Part shown: positions 55,760 to 63,894 of the stretch, in pieces
How the letters are laid out: each line of letters begins with the position of its first letter
Position numbering within the stretch: position 1 is the first letter of the stretch
Source of the DNA: Candidatus Binatia bacterium
GTDB taxonomy: Bacteria; Desulfobacterota; Binatia; UBA9968; JAJDTQ01
Assembly: GCA_951813575.1 (NCBI GenBank)
Contig: OX638375.1
Location: 1,999,042 to 2,063,041 of the forward strand
Direction of reading: 5' to 3'
DNA length: 64,000 bases
The notes under the pieces: model-generated
Seen by the model: the letters and a program-made list of their open reading frames with translations, nothing else
Databases searched by the model: none
What the model was told of the DNA's origin: nothing
Made by a program: the position numbers and the translations under genes

Positions 55760-56526
55760 GGGCGATGTTGTTCGCGGCCGGGCTGGGCACCCGGCTCCGG
55801 CCCCTCACCGACAGCCTGCCCAAGTGCCTGGTGCCGGTGAACGGCCGGCCCATGATCGACTATTCGCTGCTGCTGCTGCGCCACTACGGCATCCGCGAGA
55901 TCGTGGTCAACGTGCACCACTTCGCGGACCGGGTGGAGGACTACCTGGGAGACGGCTCCGGGTTCGGCGTGGAGGTCGCGTACTCCAGGGAAGAGACGCT
56001 GCTGGACACCGGCGGCGGCCTGCTGGGGGCGCGGCGGTTCCTGGACGACGGCACGTTCGTGGTGGTGAACAGCGACGTGCTCATCGATCTGCGGCTGGAC
56101 CAGGTGCTGCGGTTTCACCGGGAACGGCGGGCGGCCGCCACCCTGGTGCTGCGGAAGGACCCGGAGGCGGAAGCCTACGGGGCCATCTGGACGGACGGAC
56201 GGGGCGTCATCGGGCGGTTCCTGGAACATGGGGCGCCCGGCCGACCCTCGGGGAAGCTGGAGCAGTACATGTTCACCGGGGTCCACGTGCTGGAGCCGGA
56301 TATCTTCCGGTACATGGAGGGCGCGGAGCCCTTCAGCATCACGCGGGCGACGTATCCGGCGATGTTGAAGGGGGCGGAGCGCCTTTGCGGGTTTCCGTTC
56401 GACGGCGAATGGCAGGACCTGGGGACGCCGGAGCGGCTGCGGGCCACGGAGCGAAGGCTCCGGGAGGGGGATTGGAGGCCGCACTTTCTGGGCGCCGGGT
56501 CAAGCTTGCCCCGGGGCCCGGGGTGA
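55756..56526 (+). CDS. murU: nucleotidyltransferase, probable N-acetylmuramate-1-phosphate uridylyltransferase MurU
   Basis: 256 residues, GTG start overlapping the amgK stop. Sugar-1-phosphate nucleotidyltransferase motifs: FAAGLGTRLRPLTDSLPKCL, VPVNGRPMIDYSLLLL, EETLLDTGGGL, VVVNSDVLIDLRLDQ and DGEWQDLGTPERLRA. With amgK it forms the anabolic recycling route that bypasses de novo UDP-MurNAc synthesis. The last nine codons and the TGA stop come from a palindrome (GSSLPRGPG), so the gene end was overwritten or supplied by the repeat. Confidence 0.87.
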   Translation: MRAMLFAAGLGTRLRPLTDSLPKCLVPVNGRPMIDYSLLLLRHYGIREIVVNVHHFADRVEDYLGDGSGFGVEVAYSREETLLDTGGGLLGARRFLDDGTFVVVNSDVLIDLRLDQVLRFHRERRAAATLVLRKDPEAEAYGAIWTDGRGVIGRFLEHGAPGRPSGKLEQYMFTGVHVLEPDIFRYMEGAEPFSITRATYPAMLKGAERLCGFPFDGEWQDLGTPERLRATERRLREGDWRPHFLGAGSSLPRGPG

Positions 56527-56571
56527 CGGATTCCACCTCCACGTCACCTCCGGGCTTGACCCGGGGTCCAG
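56491..56571. repeat. palindromes at and after the murU stop
   Basis: A trimmed composite (GGGTCAAGCTTGCCCCGGGG, to the GGTGAC at 56527) overlaps the last codons and stop of murU. A forward copy follows at 56543-56571 with an extra base in the left flank (GTCACCTCCGGG). Confidence 0.8.
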
Positions 56572-56685
56572 AATGACGGGGAGGTCGAGGACGGTTGTTG
56601 CAATCAGTCTTGCCGAGAAATGGAATTCTGGAACGTGCTTTAGAATTGCTGCTCCTTGCCGATTGGTAGAGGCAAGGAGACTGTC

Positions 56686-56865
56686 ATGACCGAATTCGAA
56701 ACCGCAACGCGTGCCTACCAGACTGCTACGCTGCCGTCCGCCAAGCGGCGAGACGTGCAGCACGCGGAAACGATGGCGGTTTATGCGGAGCGGCACGAAG
56801 AAGTCAGGGTCGCCGATGCGAAGCGACACGAGGAAGTCATGGCTGCGCTCTCACAACGCCAGTAG
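56686..56865 (+). CDS. small charged helical protein
   Basis: 59 residues, not recognised. AAGGAG sits seven bases before the ATG at 56686, better than most starts in the window. The sequence is helical and rich in His/Glu/Arg (YAERHEEVRVADAKRHEEVM) with a near repeat of RHEEV. It could be a remnant of a longer coiled-coil protein of the kind encoded at 43676 and 51696. Convergent with the TPR lipoprotein gene (33 bp between stops). Confidence 0.45.
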   Translation: MTEFETATRAYQTATLPSAKRRDVQHAETMAVYAERHEEVRVADAKRHEEVMAALSQRQ

Positions 56866-56898
56866 GCCGGACCTCGGATCAAGCTTGCCGTTCCGTCG

Positions 56899-57558
56899 TC
56901 AGCGGCGGTCCCTGCCGCTGTCTCTCTTGCCTTCCAGGTATTCGGCGTGCTCCTTGTACGCCTCTGCGTCGTAGAGTTGCTGGGCGATTCGGTGCAGCAG
57001 GTCCTCGCCCGCCACGATGAGCGCTGATTTCCGTCGAATGCCTTCACGGGCCAGGGAAATGTTGCGCCGCAGGGCCCGGCGGACCGTCCCTTTTAGGTCC
57101 CAGAACTCCGCGGTGAAGTCTCTGTAGCCATCGCGGGTCGCCCTGGCCAGCAGCGTCAGCCCGCCCTTGTAGCTCGCGAGACCTTGCTCGTCTTCGCCCC
57201 GCTGGAACTGGGTCAACCCCAACACCAGCCACGCGATCTCGTCGTTCTTGTTGACCGCCAACGCGCGCTTGAGCACCTCCAACGCCGCGGTGTGCCGACC
57301 GGCGTGGTAGTACGCCCGTCCGAGCTGCGTCAGGCTGTCAAGGTAGGTGGGGTCCCGGGTGACCACGTACTGAAGATTCACGATGGCCTTCCGCGGATCG
57401 CCGCCCCTCCGGCTCTTGCTCAGCTCGTTCACGCCGTCGATGTACTTTCCGCCCACGCCGATTCCGGCCGGCCTCCAGCAACCCGCCAGACCGGCCGCCA
57501 CCAGCGCCAACACCATCACCTTGAGCGTCAACCGGCTCATCTTCGTGCGCGAATCCAT
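56899..57558 (-). CDS. TPR lipoprotein, short
   Basis: 219 residues. Signal peptide II with lipobox LVAAGLAGC (Cys27). Three or so tetratricopeptide repeats follow (IVNLQYVVTRDPTYLDSLTQ, LGRAYYHAGRHTAALEVLKR, WLVLGLTQFQRGEDEQGLAS), then a helical basic region (RRALRRNISLAREGIRR). ATG at 57556-57558 with GGAG eight bases upstream; in-frame start at 57585 rejected. Partner unknown. It lies between the small ORF and the porin terminator. Confidence 0.78.
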   Translation of the reverse strand: MDSRTKMSRLTLKVMVLALVAAGLAGCWRPAGIGVGGKYIDGVNELSKSRRGGDPRKAIVNLQYVVTRDPTYLDSLTQLGRAYYHAGRHTAALEVLKRALAVNKNDEIAWLVLGLTQFQRGEDEQGLASYKGGLTLLARATRDGYRDFTAEFWDLKGTVRRALRRNISLAREGIRRKSALIVAGEDLLHRIAQQLYDAEAYKEHAEYLEGKRDSGRDRR

Positions 57559-57696
57559 CCCGTGATCTCCACAAAACCCGGACATTTTCCGAACGCCACT
57601 CGTCCAATACCGTACTCCCTAACCATATAACGAAGGGACCGTTCCCGGTCAAACCATGCGCGCAGCGCAGCGCTCACCGCGGTCCGAACCGCGGAC

Positions 57697-57733
57697 AAAA
57701 AAAGGGCCGCCCCGATCGGGACGGCCCCTTTTT
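57697..57733 (-). terminator. intrinsic terminator after the porin gene (bidirectional)
   Basis: Perfect-looking stem GGGCCG-C-CCCGAT/ATCGGG-A-CGGCCC (one mismatch) with seven A on one side and five T on the other. On the minus strand it starts about 18 bp after the porin stop and has a T7 tail. The A/T runs on both sides suggest it also stops plus-strand transcription. Confidence 0.85.
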
Positions 57734-57751
57734 GCTTGAGCGAATTTCAGC

Positions 57752-59308
57752 CTAGAACCTGTACTCTGCTGCCAGAGTGAAAGTGTTGAAGCTGTCATCG
57801 CCGTCCGATGCCATAGTCCCAACATCGGCGTGGCAGACCGACGCGTCGCAACGGTAGTTGTCCCAGATGCCGCTGAGCTTGAGCCAGCCACCGGGGACAT
57901 AGAAGTCGATGATGACGCTGGTGTTGGTGACCTCGCCGCCCGGCACGCGGACGTACGTATCAGGGGCAGCGTTGTTGTTACTACCGGCGGCAATTGGTGT
58001 ACCGTCAGCCTGCAACCCCGGCGTAATCACGGCTCCCCGCTTCTTGATGTCGACGACGGTGTATACCGGAGCGATGGAGATTCCGCCTTCGCCCGAGCTG
58101 CCGCCCAACGCGCCGCTCTTGGGGCCCCACAGCCACATGCGCAACCCAACCCCCAACTCGTTGACGCTACGATCGTGCATCTCCGCCGCGCTGGCGTTAG
58201 TCGCTCTGACCTCAGCACTACCGTCGAGAGCACCCGTATCCGTATTCACAGCGAAGTCGACCGCGTCGGCCCACACTGAGGCAGCCGTGCCCGCATCCGC
58301 GTCACCACTATAGCTGACGTAATGGGTGGTCAGGCTCAGGAAACTCAGCGGGCTCCATTCGAGACTGTGGGCATAGTAGGTGTGGTCGCCGTCGACTTTG
58401 CCGATATCCGCCAAGTTGACCGACTTCGTCCTGTGGACCGTCCCAAGCGTGCCGACACCTTCCGTGTACCCGTTCCGAAGGCTCTCGTACGCGAACTTGT
58501 AGGTGAGGCTGCTCATGTCGAGGCCGCCCATCGCCTTGGCCGCACCCAAAGGCTTGATGCCGATGGAGGCCGCGAACGAACGGGAGTTGTCGGTGGTGGG
58601 CGGGGAGCTCCCGTACTCGTCCAACTCGTCGTGACCGATGGCGAAGTTCAGGTGAGAAACCTTGGCCATCCCCATGGCGGGAAGGCTCTTCCACGACAGC
58701 ACGAGGCTGCCGTCCTGGGCGCCGCCCATGGCGAGGGCGTCGGAGAAGAGCGCGTCTTCGGCGCTGAACAAGCTCTTGGAGATACCCGAGAAAGAGGGGT
58801 TGTAGCCCCATCCCAGACTGGGCAGGAACGGGTTGATCTTGTTGAAGTTCAGGTAGCCGTCGCCGTCGAAAGCCACGGTTTCCTTGCCGCTGAAAGTCCA
58901 GTTCACGGCATAGAACCCCTGTTGCGAGGTGACGTTGATGGACGGCCGGAAACGGCGCACACGCAGTTGACCGTGCTGATAGCCATCCTCGACGCTGTCC
59001 TTCGTCATGTAGAAGGTCGAATAGACCTGCAGGCGCTGTGCGAACTTGATGCTCCAGTTGTTGTCCGCCGCGGCGATGGTGAGCCCCTTGCCGCCGGAGT
59101 AGCTGAACGTCGGCCCCTTCGCCTCGGCCGCGAGGGCCCGCTCTTCGCTGGCGACCTGGTTCTGCTTCAACTGGGCCAGCTCGCGCTCGAGGGCTTCGAT
59201 CCGGGTGTCGACGTCAGCCGCCTGCACCGGAGACGCTACGAGCGCCATCGCTCCCATAAAAACCAGGGCACTCGCTAATCCTAATGCCCTCTTCGCGAAG
59301 TTGGTCAT
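57752..59308 (-). CDS. outer-membrane porin
   Basis: 518 residues. Signal peptide 1-30 ending SPVQA, then a short coiled coil (RIEALERELAQLKQNQVASE) as in phosphate-selective or carbohydrate porins, then alternating beta strands (WSIKFAQRLQVYSTFYM, LRVRRFRPSINV) and a C-terminal TLAAEYRF with final Phe recognised by the BAM complex. ATG at 59306-59308 with a perfect AAGGAGG upstream. Porins of the OprO/OprP or delta-type share this layout; the solute is not readable. Strongly expressed by its RBS and terminator. It is divergent from an orphan response regulator. Confidence 0.85.
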   Translation of the reverse strand: MTNFAKRALGLASALVFMGAMALVASPVQAADVDTRIEALERELAQLKQNQVASEERALAAEAKGPTFSYSGGKGLTIAAADNNWSIKFAQRLQVYSTFYMTKDSVEDGYQHGQLRVRRFRPSINVTSQQGFYAVNWTFSGKETVAFDGDGYLNFNKINPFLPSLGWGYNPSFSGISKSLFSAEDALFSDALAMGGAQDGSLVLSWKSLPAMGMAKVSHLNFAIGHDELDEYGSSPPTTDNSRSFAASIGIKPLGAAKAMGGLDMSSLTYKFAYESLRNGYTEGVGTLGTVHRTKSVNLADIGKVDGDHTYYAHSLEWSPLSFLSLTTHYVSYSGDADAGTAASVWADAVDFAVNTDTGALDGSAEVRATNASAAEMHDRSVNELGVGLRMWLWGPKSGALGGSSGEGGISIAPVYTVVDIKKRGAVITPGLQADGTPIAAGSNNNAAPDTYVRVPGGEVTNTSVIIDFYVPGGWLKLSGIWDNYRCDASVCHADVGTMASDGDDSFNTFTLAAEYRF

Positions 59309-59374
59309 GTCCTCCTCCTTGTGGGTAAAAATAGATCTGCCAAAAAAACAACTACGCATCCGCATCTCCTACTA

Positions 59375-59404
59375 ATTCTACTGGGTCTGTGCAATGGCCG
59401 TAAA
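59375..59404 (-). promoter_or_regulatory. candidate sigma70-like promoter of the porin gene
   Basis: On the minus strand: TTTACG, 18-bp spacer, TAGAAT. The TAGAAT is one base from TATAAT. It lies in the AT-rich spacer 59309-59524 between porin and regulator. Position about 66 bp before the start codon. Reading only; not confirmed. Confidence 0.35.
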
Positions 59405-59524
59405 GTACTGTTTTCTACCCAAGGACGCCGTATGCCGCTCAATTGCTAGGTCAAAGGTTGCAGTTTTCGACGAAAATGGATAGAGATTCCTGATTGACGT
59501 TACGCCTTGCGGGAGAAACCGTTA

Positions 59525-60187
59525 ATGGACTCGATAAAGATCGCCATTGCCGATGACCATACACTATTCCGCGCCGGATTGAAACGGCTGCTGGCGCGGG
59601 AAAAGGACCTCGTGGTAACGGGCGAGGGGGAGAGCGCCGGGGAGGTGGAGCCGGCGGTGGCCAGGGGCAAGGCGGACGTGCTGCTGCTGGACCTCAGGAT
59701 GCCCGGAGGGGAAGCGGTGCAGACGCTGCTGGAGCTTGGGGAAAGGCACCCGGAGACGCGCACGGTGATCCTCACCGCGTTCGACGACGAGGACGCGGTG
59801 CTGGAGACGGCCAAGGCCGGGGCGCGGGGCTACGTGCTCAAGGGGGTGTCGCCCACGACCCTGTTCCAGGCGATCCGGACCGTCCACCAGGGCGGCATCT
59901 GGATCGACCCGGGGCTGTCCCAGGCCGCGGAGTTCACGGCCATCGCGGCGCGGCAGGCCCAGGCGCAGCCGGCCAGGAGGGAGCCCGACGGCATCGACAC
60001 CCTGAGCCGGCGGGAGCTGGAGGTGCTGAAGCTGGTGGCCGAGGGGCTGTCCAACCAGGAGGTGGCCAACCGCACCTACATCAGCGAGCACACGGTGAAG
60101 AACCACCTGAACAAGATCTACGAGAAGCTCGGGGTGGAGAGCCGGATCAAGGCGGCGCTGGCGTTTATCCGAAGGCGGCAGGGGTAG
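59525..60187 (+). CDS. NarL/LuxR-type response regulator (orphan)
   Basis: 220 residues. Receiver: acidic Asp10/Asp11, phospho-acceptor Asp56 in LLLDLRMPGG, Lys near 106 in GYVLKGVSP. Linker (about 140-155), then a LuxR-type HTH: LSRRELEVLKLVAEGLSNQE and ANRTYISEHTVKNHLNKIYE. Start ATG at 59525 with GGGAGA upstream; a TTG at 59507 would add six residues. No histidine kinase gene is near. The divergent porin shares its promoter spacer and is a likely target. Confidence 0.88.
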   Translation: MDSIKIAIADDHTLFRAGLKRLLAREKDLVVTGEGESAGEVEPAVARGKADVLLLDLRMPGGEAVQTLLELGERHPETRTVILTAFDDEDAVLETAKAGARGYVLKGVSPTTLFQAIRTVHQGGIWIDPGLSQAAEFTAIAARQAQAQPARREPDGIDTLSRRELEVLKLVAEGLSNQEVANRTYISEHTVKNHLNKIYEKLGVESRIKAALAFIRRRQG

Positions 60188-60211
60188 GGGGCGCCCCGCC
60201 ACCCCCCGCCT

Positions 60212-60344
60212 CTGGACCCCGGCTCAAGGCCGGGGTGACGAGGCTCAAGGCCGGGGTGACGATTGAGTGGGCCGGGGTGACGTTTCAAGCACCCTGTCAC
60301 CGCGGGCCACCCTCCCGTCACCCCGGGCTTGACCCGGGGTCCAG
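60212..60344. repeat. palindromes between regulator and MFS gene
   Basis: Inverse CCGGC-type copy 60212-60239, a partial copy (60243-60260), and a forward CCCCGGG copy at 60317-60344 which overlaps the MFS stop codon. Confidence 0.85.
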
Positions 60345-61625
60345 GGGGCGGGGTAACGGGGTGGTTACCCGCTCCTTCCCTCTGGCCTCGTCGACGCGGT
60401 GCACGAGGGCGAGGCCGATGACGAAGAAGACCACCACCACGGCCATGCCGGCGCGCTGGGAGGCGAACAGGCGGGTCAGCTCGCCCAGAAGAAAGGGGCC
60501 CATGAAGGCGGTGGCCTTGCCGGAGAAGGCGAACAGGCCGTAGAACTCGTTCCGCTTGCCGGGGGGCACGAAGCGGCCCATGAGGGAGCGGCTGGCGGCC
60601 TGGTTGGGGCCGCCGCAGAGGCCGATGAGGAGGCCGGCGGCCCAGAACAGCGCGCGGCTGCCGGTCAGCAGCGCGGTGGAGGCGGCCACGATGAACCCCA
60701 CCAGGCTGATCTGGATGGTGCGCTTGCCGCCCAGCCAGTCGTCCACGAACCCCAGGGCGAAGGCGCCGGACCCGGCGGCCACGTTGAGCACCAGGCCGAA
60801 CACCAGCAGCTCCTCGAAGGTGAAGCCGAAGGTGCCGGCGGCGTAGATGCCGCCGAAGGCGAAGACGGTGTTGAGGCCGTCGGCGTAGAAGAGGCGGGCC
60901 AGAAGCAGGCGAAAGATGTCGGGGTAGCGGCGGATCTCGCGGAAGGTGGCGGCGAGCTGGCGCAGGGAGCCGGCCAGGGACGCCCCGGAGGCGCCGGCGG
61001 GCGAGCGCCTGTCCTTCACCCACAGGAACAGCGGCAGGCTGAAGACGGCGAACCACACGGCCACCAGCAGGTTGGTGGCGCGGATGTGCTGGTAGCCCTC
61101 CCTGGAGAACCCGAACCAGGGGGTCTCCGCGTCCACGAAGCCCACCAGCGCCAGCCCCAGGGCGGACAGGCCGCCGGCGTAGCCCAGCGCCCAGCCGTAG
61201 CCCGACACCCGCCCGATGCGGTCCGGCGGCGCCACCTCGGGCAGGAAGGCGTTGTAGAAGACCCCGCCCATCTCGAAGGCGATGTTGCCCAGGGTGAACC
61301 AGAACAGCGCCCATGCCACCTGGCCGGGGACGGCGGTGTAGAGCATGGCGGCGCCCAGCACCGCAACCGCGGTGAAAAAGCCCAGGAAACGCTTACGGTA
61401 GCCGCCCCGGTCGGCCAGGGCGCCCAGCACCGGCGACATGAGCGCCACCGACACCGCCGTGATGCTGACGCACCGGGACCACTGCCACGTCCCCGTCACC
61501 TCGTCCGGGGCGATGACCTTGGTGAAGAAGGCCGCGTAGATAAAGGTCACCACCAGCGTGGTGAAGGCGGAGTTGGCAAAGTCGTAGAGACACCAGGCGG
61601 CGACGGCGCGGCGGGAGGCGGGCAT
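60318..61625 (-). CDS. MFS transporter, UMF1/Atg22-like
   Basis: 435 residues with about 12 helices. The start AAWCLYDFANSAFTTLVVTF is the hallmark of the UMF1/Atg22 group (YDFANSA), then GALADRGGYRKRFLGFFT (MFS A-motif) and GGPNQAASRSLMGRFVPPGK and KRNEFYGLFAFSGK. Efflux or amino acid/vacuole-like export; substrate unknown. Start ATG at 61623-61625. The last eight codons (LDPGSSPG, then TGA) are the translation of a palindrome. Confidence 0.88.
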   Translation of the reverse strand: MPASRRAVAAWCLYDFANSAFTTLVVTFIYAAFFTKVIAPDEVTGTWQWSRCVSITAVSVALMSPVLGALADRGGYRKRFLGFFTAVAVLGAAMLYTAVPGQVAWALFWFTLGNIAFEMGGVFYNAFLPEVAPPDRIGRVSGYGWALGYAGGLSALGLALVGFVDAETPWFGFSREGYQHIRATNLLVAVWFAVFSLPLFLWVKDRRSPAGASGASLAGSLRQLAATFREIRRYPDIFRLLLARLFYADGLNTVFAFGGIYAAGTFGFTFEELLVFGLVLNVAAGSGAFALGFVDDWLGGKRTIQISLVGFIVAASTALLTGSRALFWAAGLLIGLCGGPNQAASRSLMGRFVPPGKRNEFYGLFAFSGKATAFMGPFLLGELTRLFASQRAGMAVVVVFFVIGLALVHRVDEARGKERVTTPLPRPLDPGSSPG

Positions 61626-61684
61626 GGAGGGCGATGCTACACGGGACGGGGGGGTGGATGCCACCCCGCGCCGCCCCACCGCCC

Positions 61685-61959
61685 CTGGACCCCGGCTCAA
61701 GGCCGGGGTGACGGGATGGCGGGCCGCGGCGACAGGATGGCGGGCCGCGGCGACAGGATGGCGGGCCGCGGCGACGGGATGGCGGGCCGGGGTGACGGGA
61801 GGGGGCCGCGGCGACGGGATGGCGGGCCGGGGTGACGGGGAGGGGGCCGGGGTGACGGGAGGGGGCCGGGGTGACGTTTCTACCATTCCGTCACCCCGGC
61901 ACACCATTCCGTCACCCCGGCACACCATTCCGTCACCCCGGCCTTGAGCCGGGGTCCAG
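61685..61959. repeat. palindromes and a 21-bp tandem array upstream of the YHS gene
   Basis: Inverse CCGGC-type copy 61685-61712, then four to seven degenerate units of GATGGCGGGCCGCGGCGACAG (61713-about 61860), three units of CATTCCGTCACCCCGGCACA (61885-61935) and a forward CCGGC-type copy at 61932-61959. Rest of 61626-62099 holds no gene. Confidence 0.8.
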
Positions 61960-62099
61960 ACGGGGTGGTGGGGCCGGGGTCCAGGGGCGGGGCGGGGCGG
62001 GGTCCCACCAGCCCCCGCGTATTGCAAACGCGCCCGGAATCGGCTGAAATGAAACTATCAGCCCATGTCTACGCCATGTCTACATTCCAGGAGGCATCC

Positions 62100-62570
62100 A
62101 TGAGTTGCGCACAGCGAATCCGGCGGGCGGTGGTGCCGGTGGTGGTCCTAGCGTTCCTGGCGGGGGCGGCGGGCACGGCGTGGGCCGTGGACCCGGTGTT
62201 CTCCACCTATCTGGGGGGCGCCATCCGGGGGTACGACCCGGTGGCCTACCACGCGGAGGGGAAGCCCGTGAAGGGAGAGCGGGCCCACCGGGTGGAATGG
62301 AAGGGGGCCACGTGGTCCTTTGCCAGCGCGGAGAACAAGGCGCTGTTCGAGGCCGACCCGGAAAAGTACGCGCCCAGGTACGGCGGCTACTGCGCCTGGG
62401 CGGTGAGCAACGGCTACACCGCCTCCATCGACCCGGACGCCTGGAGCATCGTGGACGGCAAGCTGTACCTCAACTACAGCCTGGGGGTGCGGACGCAGTG
62501 GTCCGAGGACATCCCGGGCAACATCGCCAAGAGCGACGTCAACTGGCCCAAGCTGCTGGCGGGCAAGTAG
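62100..62570 (+). CDS. YHS domain exported protein
   Basis: 156 residues. Signal peptide to about residue 31 (VLAFLAGAAGTAWA). YHS-type domain: RGYDPVAYHAEGKPVKGERA, WSFASAENKALFEADPEKY and GGYCAWAVSNGYTA; the Cys in GYCAWAVS is the position occupied by selenocysteine in some family members. Strong AGGAGG at 62088-62093. Possibly periplasmic metal or heme handling; the function of the family is not settled. Confidence 0.85.
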   Translation: MSCAQRIRRAVVPVVVLAFLAGAAGTAWAVDPVFSTYLGGAIRGYDPVAYHAEGKPVKGERAHRVEWKGATWSFASAENKALFEADPEKYAPRYGGYCAWAVSNGYTASIDPDAWSIVDGKLYLNYSLGVRTQWSEDIPGNIAKSDVNWPKLLAGK

Positions 62571-62589
62571 GGCCGTCACCGGTCCGGAT

Positions 62590-63738
62590 TCAGGGCCAGA
62601 GTCCATCCGTCCGCAACGCCTCGAGAAACCGTTTCACCGGCCACACGTCAATACCGTCTTCGGTGCGGAAGGCGCGCCGGCCGTCGTGGACCAGAACGCG
62701 CCGGACCAGTCCCGGCAGGTCCTCGATGGCGCGCAGTCCCCTGAGCAAGGCGGTGTTGTACCGCCTTGCCGCCTTGGCTTCGATGGCGAGGTGCTCGCCG
62801 TCCCGGCGGAGCAGGAAGTCGACCTCGGTGCCCGATTCCGCCGGAGCCCAGTAGTGGATGCTATCGAACATCGGCCGCTCTTCGGCGTGGGCACGCAGCA
62901 GGCCGAGGATCCAGCCCTCGAACAGGGCGCCGCGTTCCTCCGCGGACACGGGCCCGAGTTGGCGTTTCACGGCTCGCACCACGCCGGGGTCCACCCAGTA
63001 GAGCTTGGGCCGGCGGCGTTCGCGTACCCGCAGCCTGGCCTCGAAGGCGGGCAGGCGCCAGGTGAGCAGGGTATCTTCGAGGACGTCCAGGTAGCCGGCG
63101 ACCGTGGTGCGTGCCACGCCCGCGTCCCGTGCGATGCCCGCCACGTTCACGGCCTGTCCGTGCAGCAGAGCGGCAATCGGCAGGAAACGAACGAAGCCCG
63201 GCAGGTTGCGGACGACGGCCTCCGCGCGGATCTCTTCCCGCAGGTATAGCTGCGTATAGCTTTCGAGAACCTCGCGACGGCTGTCCGCGGTCCAGACCAC
63301 GGGGAGGCTGCCGTACATGAGCACGTCGTCCAGGTTGAAGTCCGCGCCGAGCTCCCGCGGGACCAGCGGATACATGGACTTGCGGACGGCCCGTCCGGCC
63401 AGCAGGTTGGTCCCGGCGGTCTTGAGCTTTCGCGCGCTGGAGCCGAGCAGGGCGAAGCGCAGGCCGCGTTCCTCGATCTGCCGGTGGACCTCGTTCAGCA
63501 GCGCGGGAACGCGCTGCACCTCGTCAATGACGACCCAGTCGCCCGGCGCGACAGTGGAGACCAGGTCCCGGAACAGCGACGGGTCGGCCAGGAGATCGTG
63601 AAACAGGGCTTCGTCGAGCAGGTCGAAGCGCGGCGCGTCCGGCAGGGTCGCGCGTGCCCACCAGCTCTTGCCGACGCCCCGCACGCCGAACAGGAAGAAA
63701 CTGCGGGCCGGCAGCCGTGTGATCCGGCTGTACAACAT
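62590..63738 (-). CDS. AAA ATPase with DUF4143 domain
   Basis: 382 residues. P-loop GVRGVGKS at 18-25, Walker B WVVIDEVQ near 67-74, then LLGSSARKLKTAG, a winged-helix segment (NVAGIARDAGVARTTVAGYL) and the DUF4143 endonuclease-like end (ESGTEVDFLLRRDGEHLAIE, ...AIEAKAARRYNTALLRGL). Typical solitary genes of this family are mobile or accessory. The E-V-D-F-L...AIEAK pattern resembles a PD-(D/E)XK nuclease. Start ATG at 63736-63738; GTG/ATG upstream at 63774 in same frame. Confidence 0.88.
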   Translation of the reverse strand: MLYSRITRLPARSFFLFGVRGVGKSWWARATLPDAPRFDLLDEALFHDLLADPSLFRDLVSTVAPGDWVVIDEVQRVPALLNEVHRQIEERGLRFALLGSSARKLKTAGTNLLAGRAVRKSMYPLVPRELGADFNLDDVLMYGSLPVVWTADSRREVLESYTQLYLREEIRAEAVVRNLPGFVRFLPIAALLHGQAVNVAGIARDAGVARTTVAGYLDVLEDTLLTWRLPAFEARLRVRERRRPKLYWVDPGVVRAVKRQLGPVSAEERGALFEGWILGLLRAHAEERPMFDSIHYWAPAESGTEVDFLLRRDGEHLAIEAKAARRYNTALLRGLRAIEDLPGLVRRVLVHDGRRAFRTEDGIDVWPVKRFLEALRTDGLWP

Positions 63739-63816
63739 GCTGTCAAAAATAGCCGAAAAGTGACGGCGATACAATCATTATACATGAGGCGCCCGGATCC
63801 CGGCGGTGGCGTTTCA

Positions 63817-63842
63817 GCATTGATTTCGGCATTGATTTCAGA
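63817..63842. repeat. 13-bp direct repeat
   Basis: Two abutting copies of GCATTGATTTC(G/A) in the AT-richer spacer upstream of the AAA/DUF4143 gene and the possible gene at the window edge. This spacer (63739-63894) is the least GC-rich segment of the last 10 kb. Could be an operator or remnant; no function shown. Confidence 0.4.
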
Positions 63843-63894
63843 TACCTGTCTCGGTGACAGCCTTTGCAGACCCGGCATCGGAACGGAGCCACCA

